Origin: Candidatus Binatia bacterium
GTDB lineage: Bacteria; Desulfobacterota_B; Binatia; UBA9968; JAJDTQ01
Reading direction: 5' to 3'
Assembly (NCBI GenBank): GCA_022827045.1
Contig: JAJDTQ010000184.1
Coordinates: 1-5,236 of the forward strand
Length of the DNA stretch: 5,236 nt
Made by a program: the position numbers and the translations under genes. The first letter of the stretch is position 1, and every line of letters starts with the position of its first letter. Below, piece after piece: positions 1 through 4,578 of the stretch. Below the pieces are notes generated by a model, which searched no databases, was not told the origin of the DNA, and was given only the letters and a program-made list of their open reading frames with translations.

Positions 1-164
1 CTCGCTTGGTTCCCGGCCTCGGGCGAACACGCGCAGACCGTGCGCAGACTGACGTTCACGGCTTGGTTCCGGGGATAGCAGGCGCGGCCGGTCAGTCCAC
101 CGAGACGTCTGGCCGGCCGACGGTCGAGAGCACGTGCACGAAGCGGAGCACCATTCTCCGACTG
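1..164. other. No supportable gene; left flank of the Tn3-type end
   Basis: I see no recognisable protein or RNA gene here. The word CTTGGTTCC occurs twice, near 5 and 62. A weak 5-bp hairpin (CGGAG at 144-148, CTCCG at 156-160) lies just before the transposon end. The word CACCATTC at 149-156 recurs inside the terminal repeat that follows, which is probably coincidental. The plus-strand open frame across this stretch shows no motif and runs into the transposon repeat, so I do not call it. Confidence 0.4.
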
Positions 165-165
165 A

Positions 166-202
166 GGGTACCGACACCATTCGTGTTGAAATACACGCTT
201 AG
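166..202 (+). repeat. Tn3-family terminal inverted repeat, copy 1
   Basis: The sequence starts GGGTACCGACACCATTCGTG and ends in ACGCTTAG, about 37 bp. This resembles the 38-bp Tn3-family end, which starts GGGG, has a GA-rich centre and finishes ACGTTAAG. It is repeated at 530-566 with the first 20 bases identical. The TAA stop of the adjacent tnpR fragment lies inside it, so the resolvase gene reads outward into the end. No inverted partner is convincing in the window, so this is one end of a decayed or partial element. Five-bp target duplications cannot be checked without the other end. Confidence 0.7.
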
Positions 203-411
203 CCCGGTCTGAGCCCCCTGGTGTTCATGAAGCTGTAGAGGGCGGTCCGGGACACGCCCGTGAGCTTGGCGATGGCGGTCTTCGAGACGCCGAGCTCGAG
301 GAAGCGGCGGATCTCATCCTCCTTGCCGTCGAGCCGTGAGACGCCCAGCGAGCCCTTCGGGCGCCCGAGCTTCCGGCCCGAGGCCCTGGTCCGGGCGAGG
401 CCCTCGCGCGA
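199..411 (-). pseudogene. tnpR: Serine resolvase TnpR, C-terminal fragment (copy 1)
   Basis: This is the DNA-binding third of a small serine recombinase of the Tn3 resolvase/invertase family, which resolves cointegrates at res. The frame reads REGLARTRASGRKLGRPKG, the E-helix exit and arginine/lysine-rich linker typical of the family. A helix-turn-helix follows (KTAIAKLTGVSRTALYSFM), and the protein ends ...NTRGLRPG with TAA at 199-201 inside the terminal repeat. The catalytic domain is missing: upstream of about 411 the sequence switches to an ADOP permease fragment read on the other strand. An N-terminal catalytic half of the same kind of protein lies at 2264-2509, same strand and correct order. 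The two halves may be one gene split by insertion. The open frame extends to 528, but that extension is antisense to the permease fragment and is not resolvase. Confidence 0.88.
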
Positions 412-532
412 CGTCTGGGGCTGGCGTTGGCTCGACGACCTCGGCCAGGACGTGCGCCACGTCCTGCGCGGGCTGCGCCGCAACGCCGCCTTCACCGCCA
501 CCGTGGTGTGCGTCCTCGCAGCCGGCATAGGG
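410..532 (+). pseudogene. ADOP-type MacB-like permease, N-terminal fragment
   Basis: The plus frame reads DVWGWRWLDDLGQDVRHVLR and continues GLRRNAAFTATVVCVLAAGIG. This matches the junction found in ADOP permeases: a tryptophan-rich WLDDL segment, D-R-LR-LRR-P-FT, then the start of the first membrane helix with a GIG end. ADOP proteins are FtsX/MacB-like ABC-type permeases expanded in Acidobacteriota. Only about 41 residues of a protein of roughly 800 remain. The left edge abuts the truncated tnpR near 410. The right edge stops within GIG exactly where the second Tn3-type terminal repeat starts. It looks like a target gene into which the transposon end inserted. It has no start or stop of its own and is not functional. 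Confidence 0.72.
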
Positions 533-566
533 TACCGACACCATTCGTGCTCTGATGCACGCTAAC
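530..566 (+). repeat. Tn3-family terminal inverted repeat, copy 2
   Basis: GGGTACCGACACCATTCGTG matches copy 1 at 166-185 exactly. The inner part (ending GCACGCTAACG) is diverged but alignable. It is in the same orientation as copy 1, so the pair is a direct repeat of one transposon end, not the two ends of one element. It is preceded by the ADOP fragment and followed by a second tnpR 3' end, whose TAG stop (562-564) again falls inside the repeat. The divergence suggests an older or different relative of the copy 1 transposon. Confidence 0.68.
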
Positions 567-617
567 GGCTCGGCCTGAGCCCTCTGGTGGTCATGAAGCT
601 GTAGAGCGCGGTCCGGG
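562..617 (-). pseudogene. tnpR: Serine resolvase TnpR, extreme C-terminus (copy 2)
   Basis: The frame reads SRTALYSFMTTRGLRPSR and stops with TAG at 562-564. It aligns with the copy 1 C-terminus SRTALYSFMNTRGLRPG. Nucleotide identity between the copies persists to about 616 (GAAGCTGTAGAG and GCGGTCCGGGA are shared) and then ends abruptly. Only the second half of the helix-turn-helix and the tail survive. This is clearly a truncated relic. Sequence beyond 617 is unrelated to resolvase in all frames I read. Confidence 0.8.
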
Positions 618-850
618 AGCGCCGTCGAGCGGGTCGGCGTCGATGGCCGCGGCGTCGTTCTGGGGCCTGCGGTTTTGCTTCGGGGCCGCGGGACCCGTGG
701 CCGCCGTCCTCGCCACCTGGCGCAGCGTCGGCGGCCGTCCGCCCCTCGACCTCGACGCGGGGCGTCGCTTGGCCGCGACAGCGCGAAACCTCACCCTCCG
801 CCCGTTTCCACGGCGGAGTTGACTGAGGCCTCGACAGCGGTGGTTGGATC

Positions 851-867
851 GCATATAGTATCTGACA
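851..867. other. Possible solo res half-site
   Basis: GCATATAGTATCTGACA matches 15 of 17 bases of GCGTATTGTATCTGACA at 2534-2550, which forms the left part of the candidate res site beside the tnpR N-half. Here the right palindrome arm (CAGATAC) is missing. It may be a residue of the copy 2 transposon relic. The match is short and I give it low weight. Confidence 0.3.
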
Positions 868-970
868 TTGGCTGGATGACGGTGATGGTGATGCCAAACC
901 GGTTCAACCGTAGCGGGGGTTGTTGGTAGAGGAACCGGCCCGGTGGCCAATTCCACTTTCTCAGGTTCAA

Positions 971-978
971 GGGGAGGG
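971..978 (+). promoter_or_regulatory. Shine-Dalgarno site for the 115-residue secreted protein
   Basis: GGGGAGGG lies 6 bases before ATG 985. This favours 985 over the in-frame ATG at 943, which has no such site and would put 14 polar residues in front of the signal peptide. Confidence 0.7.
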
Positions 979-984
979 ATTTCG

Positions 985-1332
985 ATGAGACGCATGTTGG
1001 CGGCGGTGGTGGCGGTCGTGCTCGCGGTGGCTGGCGCGGTGGAAGGGCAGACGTTCGACCTTGCGACGGCCGGCGTCACGGACGGGCAGGCGTTCGACCT
1101 TGCGACGGCTGGCGTTCCGAATAGCTTTGTACCTACTAGCGCGGGCGCAAGTGGACTGCAGATGGTCAGATGCTTCAGTCTGGGGATGTATTGCGCCCAG
1201 GATTGCGGAGAAGCGTGGTTGTATATGTGGGATCTCGTGCAATGCGCGTACGATGATGATTACGATGGCATCTGGGACAGGTACGGCCCCCTTGAGATGA
1301 TTGATACCGGTTGGTGCTGGCTTAATCCCTAG
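985..1332 (+). CDS. Small cysteine-rich exported protein with tandem repeat
   Basis: I do not recognise the family. The predicted 115-residue protein starts MRRMLAAVVAVVLAVAGAVEG, a textbook signal peptide with a basic start, an alanine/valine core and likely cleavage near residues 19-22. Next come two 13-residue tandem units beginning GQTFDLATAGV and GQAFDLATAGV. The C-terminal half has five cysteines (MVRC, MYC, QDC, VQC, GWC) and is rich in Trp and Tyr. It includes DDDYDGIWD, which fits the DxDxDGxxD calcium-binding loop of dockerin and thrombospondin type 3 repeats. The protein is probably exported and could be disulphide-bonded and calcium-stabilised; this is inference. A strong ribosome site at 971-978 fixes the start. 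The TAG stop overlaps the CTAG target of the adjoining MITE. Without that insertion the next secreted-protein gene would begin 28 bp after the stop, so the two may once have formed an operon. Confidence 0.6.
   Translation: MRRMLAAVVAVVLAVAGAVEGQTFDLATAGVTDGQAFDLATAGVPNSFVPTSAGASGLQMVRCFSLGMYCAQDCGEAWLYMWDLVQCAYDDDYDGIWDRYGPLEMIDTGWCWLNP
1045..1122 (+). repeat. 39-bp tandem duplication inside the small secreted gene
   Basis: Units 1045-1083 and 1084-1122 share a 32-base core starting GGGCAG(A/G)CGTTCGACCTTG with two mismatches. The in-frame 39-bp period adds 13 residues to the mature N-terminus. Near-identity at the DNA level suggests a recent duplication by slippage. Confidence 0.85.
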
Positions 1333-1442
1333 TGTCCTGTCACCATGGTTCGCGCAACAATTCCGGCGTTATCTGGGAACGGGTTTCAATGGGCTCATTC
1401 GCGATTCCCTGGATTAAATGAATTTCAGGGACAGGACACTAG
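1329..1442. mobile_element. MITE-like element with CTAG target duplication
   Basis: A 106-bp element (1333-1438) has perfect 9-bp inverted ends, TGTCCTGTC and GACAGGACA, and is bounded on both sides by CTAG (1329-1332 and 1439-1442). It encodes nothing. Ends starting TGT and a palindromic CTAG duplication match IS481-family insertion behaviour (IS481 targets NCTAGN). It is therefore probably a non-autonomous derivative mobilised by an IS481-like transposase not present in the window. A second nested repeat near the right end (CCCTG at 1408-1412, CAGGG at 1426-1430) could form a hairpin. The left CTAG supplies the stop codon of the upstream gene, so the insertion did not change that protein. 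It separates two likely cotranscribed genes. Confidence 0.75.
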
Positions 1443-1456
1443 CGGCTTTATAGCTT

Positions 1457-1461
1457 AGGAG
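1457..1461 (+). promoter_or_regulatory. Shine-Dalgarno site selecting ATG 1471
   Basis: AGGAG abuts ATG 1462 directly, too close for initiation there. It lies 9 bases before the in-frame ATG 1471, a workable spacing. Starting at 1471 also gives a cleaner signal peptide (MTNR then a hydrophobic core). Confidence 0.6.
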
Positions 1462-1470
1462 ATGAGCAAA

Positions 1471-2124
1471 ATGACAAATCGCCTCATCGTCGCGTTCCTG
1501 ATTCTTCTGTTTTCCTCTGTAGCGGCGGCGCAAGGTGTGTCAGTAACAAGGGCTGACTACACAGAGTTTCGCAACGGAGAGCAGGTCGGAGCCGGTTCGT
1601 TCATCTTTTCCTCCGACGGCAACGTTCGGCACGACCGGCTAGATCGCAATGGCGTTGCGATGGTGTCGCATATTTGGACAGACGACGGCAACCAGCGAAT
1701 GGACATCGATCATGCGCTTCGAACAGCAACACCGCTCGCCCCAGGCATGATACGCGTCGGACGTCCGATCATACGTTCGCCCAATGCGCTAGCGGGAGAA
1801 CAAAGATACCAAGGGCTACCGCTTGGGCCTCGCGCAGTAGGTCCGCTGGTGCTTGAAGGCCATCGGGTCACTGTCCCGGGAAGACCGGGACGGCCGGCAA
1901 TGGTTATGGAGTTGTGGGGCTACCGAATCCCGGGTCAGATGCAAATGCATTTCCTGGAACGCAGCGTAACGTCCACGCTCTTGGACGGAACACCGGACGT
2001 CACTGAAATGAAGGTGGTGTCCATCCAACAAGGGGTGGCGACCGATGGGATGTTCAGCATTCCGGCCGGTGTGACGATGGCGGCCCCGGTTCCGTTTTCG
2101 GCCCCGGCCCCGCGTGTGCGCTGA
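1471..2124 (+). CDS. Exported protein of unknown function, 217 residues
   Basis: The family is not recognised with confidence. Residues 1-22 (MTNRLIVAFLILLFSSVAAAQG) form a clear signal peptide with cleavage probably after AAA. There is no lipobox cysteine and no further membrane segment, so the mature protein is likely periplasmic or secreted. The body alternates short polar and hydrophobic strands (for example YTEFRNGEQVGAGSFIFSSD), with a late segment VTEMKVVSIQQGVATDGMFS followed by IPAGV. A closing '...lF.iPaG' strand is seen in some LolA/DUF4412-like periplasmic proteins, so a beta-rich lipoprotein-carrier-like fold is possible, but this is weak inference. The tail is Pro/Ala-rich (AAPVPFSAPAPRVR). 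The gene is visibly less GC-rich than the flanking mobile DNA. It follows the 115-residue secreted gene and was probably cotranscribed with it before the MITE inserted. Confidence 0.75.
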   Translation: MTNRLIVAFLILLFSSVAAAQGVSVTRADYTEFRNGEQVGAGSFIFSSDGNVRHDRLDRNGVAMVSHIWTDDGNQRMDIDHALRTATPLAPGMIRVGRPIIRSPNALAGEQRYQGLPLGPRAVGPLVLEGHRVTVPGRPGRPAMVMELWGYRIPGQMQMHFLERSVTSTLLDGTPDVTEMKVVSIQQGVATDGMFSIPAGVTMAAPVPFSAPAPRVR

Positions 2125-2263
2125 CGCGCCTACCTTCACAACTAGCCGTGCGGGGTTGAGGCCATCCGGACGCGTGCCCTGAACGGGTCGACGAATGGGG
2201 ACCGAGCGACCACTCGAACCGCTCGGTCAACGGAACGCCGCGGACCCGCCCCTCGCCGGCGGC
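2125..2263. other. Intergenic junction with hairpin
   Basis: This stretch joins the end of the secreted gene to the truncated edge of tnpR. A perfect 9-bp inverted repeat, GACCGAGCG (2200-2208) and CGCTCGGTC (2220-2228), encloses an 11-base loop. There is no T-run, so a standard intrinsic terminator is not supported on either strand. It could still end transcription weakly or mark an element boundary. The tnpR frame stays open through here to 2054 but loses all resolvase similarity at about 2264. Confidence 0.5.
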
Positions 2264-2509
2264 CACGATCTGACCCAGCGACCGGCCGAGCCGGGAGAGT
2301 TCGCTGACGACCAGCCGGTCGCCGGGCTGCAGGGCGTTCGTCAGCTCGTCCAGCCGGCGTCGCTTCTCGGAAGCCTGTCCGGAGGCGGTGGCCTCGATGA
2401 AGTCGTCGATGTGGAGGTCGTGCTTCCGCGCGTACTCCAGGATGGCGAGGCGCTGGCTGCTCACGTCCTGCTGCGGGGTCGAGACGCGTAGATAGGCGAC
2501 GGTCTTCAC
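2264..2509 (-). pseudogene. tnpR: Serine resolvase TnpR, N-terminal catalytic half
   Basis: From GTG 2509 the frame reads VKTVAYLRVSTPQQDVSSQR and continues for about 82 residues of a resolvase/invertase catalytic domain. The nucleophile is Ser10 in YLRVST, with Arg8 beside it, matching the positions in gamma-delta resolvase. The active-site arginines lie in SELSRLGRS (residues 73 and 76). EATASGQASEKR fits the flexible loop after the second strand. Similarity ends after LGQIVA near 2264, where the long dimerisation helix and DNA-binding domain should follow. Those parts are absent here; a matching C-terminal part lies at 199-411 on the same strand. No start codon with a strong ribosome site is visible, and GTG 2509 has only a weak GGACAGG. 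The product is not expected to be functional. Confidence 0.85.
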
Positions 2510-2533
2510 GGCCTGTCCATGGAATGCAGCTTC

Positions 2534-2555
2534 GCGTATTGTATCTGACAGATAC
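2534..2555. promoter_or_regulatory. Candidate res / recombination site with 15-bp palindrome
   Basis: GTATCTGACAGATAC at 2541-2555 is a perfect 7-1-7 palindrome. It lies about 30 bp upstream of the tnpR start and between divergent tnpR and tnpA remnants, which is where Tn3-family elements place res and their shared promoters. Resolvase subsites are imperfect inverted repeats bound by a dimer, so this is a plausible binding site or core. A second small inverted repeat, GGAAC/GTTCC at 2563-2579, follows and may be another subsite. A partial match occurs at 851-867. Confidence 0.55.
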
Positions 2556-2628
2556 GGGACATGGAACGCGTCATGTTCCCTGCTGCTGAACTGTGCGGCA
2601 AGAACGCCCGTTTCTCTCGGACAGAGCC

Positions 2629-2891
2629 GTGCCGGTCTCCGACCCCGACGTCTCCCGCCCCCGCTTGGTCCGAGACGCCACCTTCCTCGAGACCGACCGC
2701 CGCGAGATCGCCCTTGCGGCGAGGTCCCCACAACCGGCTGGGCTTCGCGAGACTTAGTCATGGGCCTGCGGATCCTCGCTGTCCAGGGCGCGCAGGTCGA
2801 CACCACGACCGCATCCCGCCCACCTCTACCGCTCGTAGAGAATCAGCCCGACCAGTGGCGGTACGCGGAGGGTAGAGAGGCCTCCGCTTGA
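2629..2891 (+). pseudogene. tnpA: Decayed Tn3-family transposase TnpA, N-terminal remnant
   Basis: Three consecutive plus-strand pieces in different frames together resemble the N-terminus of Tn3 transposases (DUF4158 region). From 2629 the first reads VPVSDPDVSRPRLVRDATF then LETDRREIAL. A frame change near 2716 gives LRRGPHNRLGFARL, matching the family hallmark RRG..NRLGFA, followed by a degraded CPGR. From 2811 a third frame reads RPPLPLVENQPDQWRYAEGR, like the P..L..VA.QL...W..YA.R segment, and stops at 2889. At least two frameshifts plus the loss of roughly 900 downstream residues make it a relic. Divergent orientation from tnpR across a palindrome fits Tn3 organisation. The NRLGFA motif is the strongest evidence; the outer pieces are weaker. 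Confidence 0.6.
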
Positions 2892-2933
2892 CCGCTTCGA
2901 CTGAATCACACGCCGGCGCGGCGTCTTCGTACT

Positions 2934-3677
2934 TCAGGCCCTTTCGAAAAGCGCGATGGCCGCCATCGTGAGGTCAACACAGATACGGTCTGGGAACGCG
3001 TGCCACTGCGGACTCTCGAGAGCGAAGGCGTAGCGGTACTCGAATTCGTGGCTGTACTTGCTGCGCTTGTTGAACCAGGGCTCCATGGACTCCAGGTAAC
3101 GGCCGAGGTCAATTGCGGACCGTCCGCTCGTGATGTCGGCGACCGGCGCGGGGATCTCGCCTTCGTAGTAGCTGACCCAGCCGTGCCGCGACCGCAACTC
3201 GTGTTGCGTCACTCGGTTGTCGAACAGCCAGCCCTTGATCGCCTTCTCTAGCTCGCGGCCAAGGGCATGCGCGTCCTTGATGGTGTACCACGCGTCATAC
3301 TCGTCGCCCAGCGCCTGCTTCATGGCCGCGACCTCGTCGGGGGAGGATGGCCGGCGGGATGCGCAGAAGATGTAGGGGACGGGGCGGACTTCCACGTGCA
3401 GGTTCTGTGCGAAGGTCGCTCTGGTCTGTCCGCGCCCGAGATGGGCGACGCCGGAGACCCTTCCGTCGTCGCCCACGACCGTCAAGGTCGTATCCGACAG
3501 CGCGGGCCCTTCTCGTTCGACAGACCCTTGGGCCTGGACGCGAGTCTCTCCCTCCTGCTCGTCCCGGATGGCGGGCAGCGAAGGGTCAACATCGCGGTAG
3601 AAGGTCGCCTTGCAGAGGCGAATGCGCCCGGTGCGCTCGGGGGCGTAGCACGAGTTCCATCCTCGGTATAGCTGCAT
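2934..3677 (-). CDS. Hypothetical protein, 247 residues
   Basis: This is a complete open frame with natural-looking composition, beginning MQLYRGWNSCYAPERTGRIR and ending ...TMAAIALFERA. I do not recognise the family. There is no signal peptide or membrane segment, so it is probably cytosolic. Visible landmarks are an N-terminal YRGW...CYAPERTG, then FYRDVD with IRDEQEGE, a central strand PVPYIFCASRRP, then YDAWYTIKD and the helix GRELEKAIKGWL, and an aromatic C-terminal half (HGWVSYYEGE, PWFNKRSKYSHEFEYRYAF). The layout of a short aromatic N-terminus, an 'I.DE.EG' turn and a 'YIFC.S' strand is loosely like uncharacterised proteins found in accessory and defence regions. That is a guess, not an assignment. 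ATG 3677 is the first usable start after an in-frame TAG at 3693-3695, and no clear ribosome site precedes it. It stands alone, with no partner gene on its strand. Confidence 0.7.
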   Translation of the reverse strand: MQLYRGWNSCYAPERTGRIRLCKATFYRDVDPSLPAIRDEQEGETRVQAQGSVEREGPALSDTTLTVVGDDGRVSGVAHLGRGQTRATFAQNLHVEVRPVPYIFCASRRPSSPDEVAAMKQALGDEYDAWYTIKDAHALGRELEKAIKGWLFDNRVTQHELRSRHGWVSYYEGEIPAPVADITSGRSAIDLGRYLESMEPWFNKRSKYSHEFEYRYAFALESPQWHAFPDRICVDLTMAAIALFERA

Positions 3678-4502
3678 GGTGAGGGTTTCGATGGTCTAGG
3701 TGCCGCCGTCGGCCGCGGGGCTGCCGCAGCCCGGGGCCCGGCACGAAACCGTCGGGGGACTAGAGCGCGGACCTGGCCCCCCACTTGGGTTTCGCCTCAC
3801 GACCACTTCAACCAGAATCGTTGCTGCGTGGCCACCGTGTGCGGTCTCCGTTTTCGCGGCAGCGATCGAGCCGGACCAGTTCTGGTGCGTCGCGGAGCAA
3901 CACGCCGCACCGTTCCGCATCCGCGCGGTCCGCGTGCACGTGGCAGATGTCACCACAGGTCAACAGCTCGCCAAGGCGCCGCCGCGGCTCCGGGCAGCAG
4001 TCTCGGCGGCCTCTATCCCGTCCACGGAAGATGGTACCGCATCCGGCTCCGCGAGCAACCGGTGTGCGCCGGCGACGTGCACCGCGCAAAGGCAAAAACG
4101 ACCCGGACTCTGAGCAGCCACTGCGAGCGATGCCTTGGGTCAAACCCCAGACCTTCGTCGACCTCCCCGGCTCGCCGCTGAGACGTTGGCGGACTCACGG
4201 ACCGCCCCCGGCGGGGAACTTCACCTCGTCCAGACCGGGCCGCGCGGCCGTGCTACGCTGCTGGTAGTGGAAGCCCCCCTCCGACCCGCTCGGGTGCGAC
4301 GCGCCCGTGAGGACTTGGTCCGTCGTGCAGGTGGCGCTCGAGGGAGCGGCCCGACAGGCGGCGCCGCGGCCAGGAGTACCACGGGCCCTGTCCGGTCCTC
4401 GACGTCGGCACGCCGGCCCGGACGACCGCGCCCACTTCGACGCGCTCTGCGGACCCGCCCTTGGTGGCCGGTGGCCTTGATGGCCGCCGACCGGGCTCTG
4501 CC
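3678..4502. other. 825-bp stretch with no supportable gene
   Basis: Several overlapping open frames on both strands are arginine/proline-rich and look like by-products of high GC. None has a ribosome site plus a recognisable motif. Two adjacent plus-strand pieces read more like protein: FWCVAEQHAAPFRIRAVRVH (about 3878-3937) and, in another frame, GLYPVHGRWYRIRLREQPV (about 4009-4065). They could be parts of a frameshifted gene. I could not place either piece in a family. No tRNA, repeat array or transposon end was seen. Confidence 0.4.
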
Positions 4503-4555
4503 TGTCAGGCGACATGGAAAACTGACCCCCCAGCGACAGTGAAAACTGACCCCCC
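4503..4555 (+). repeat. IS21-family left end with two tandem transposase-binding repeats
   Basis: Two copies of GCGACANNGAAAACTGACCCCCC lie at 4509-4531 and 4533-4555, a 24-bp period with 21 of 23 bases matching. They sit directly upstream of istA. IS21-family ends characteristically contain multiple such repeats bound by the transposase. The element probably starts at the TGT at 4503, since IS21 ends begin with TG, but the exact boundary cannot be fixed without the other end. Confidence 0.7.
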
Positions 4556-4563
4556 TGGTCCGA

Positions 4564-4571
4564 GGGAGGAG
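4564..4571 (+). promoter_or_regulatory. Shine-Dalgarno site for istA
   Basis: GGGAGGAG lies 7 bases before ATG 4579. This decides the start in favour of 4579 over the in-frame ATG at 4630, which has no comparable site but begins closer to the conserved region. Confidence 0.65.
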
Positions 4572-4578
4572 TCAGCAG

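Larger units (their letters stand above)
618..984. other. Unassigned stretch between transposon relic and the secreted-protein gene
   Basis: No gene is convincing. A 59-codon plus-strand frame runs from ATG 643 to TGA 822. It contains a hydrophobic run (FGAAGPVAAVLATW) and a basic tail but matches nothing I recognise. It could be another fragment of a membrane protein. A resolvase-site-like word lies at 851-867. The last ~100 bases should contain the promoter of the gene starting at 985; TATAGTAT at 854-861 is AT-rich in a GC-rich setting, but no matching -35 box stands out. Confidence 0.35.
166..2891. mobile_element. Proposed remnant of one Tn3-family transposon, interrupted
   Basis: Read together, the pieces give the order terminal repeat (166-202), tnpR C-half, foreign DNA, tnpR N-half, res-like palindrome, decayed tnpA. 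The two tnpR parts are on one strand and in the correct order. They lack only the middle of the protein (very roughly residues 83-120). The foreign block of about 1.85 kb holds the ADOP fragment, a second Tn3-type end, two secreted-protein genes and a MITE. The alternative is that the halves come from two separate insertions that happen to be colinear. The far terminal repeat is not seen. Confidence 0.4.

Noticed and set aside
943..984. Upstream in-frame ATG at 943 as the start of the small secreted protein
   Set aside because: It has no ribosome site and would bury the signal peptide behind 14 polar residues. ATG 985 has GGGGAGGG at good spacing.
2189..2208. Inverted partner of the Tn3-type terminal repeat
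   Set aside because: ACGAATGG matches 8 bases, but the rest of the 37-bp repeat does not align, so the match is most likely chance.
2561..2875. Single 104-residue plus-strand protein
   Set aside because: Only its middle (RRGPHNRLGFA) is meaningful. It is one frame of a frameshifted Tn3 transposase relic, with flanking parts in other frames.
3267..3671. 134-residue plus-strand open frame
   Set aside because: It lies antisense to the 2934-3677 gene, which has the more natural composition. It is a high-GC shadow.
4134..4148. Small hairpin GGGTCAAACCC region as a terminator or recombination site
   Set aside because: The stem is only 4 bp with a 3-base loop and has no T-run or flanking gene to terminate.
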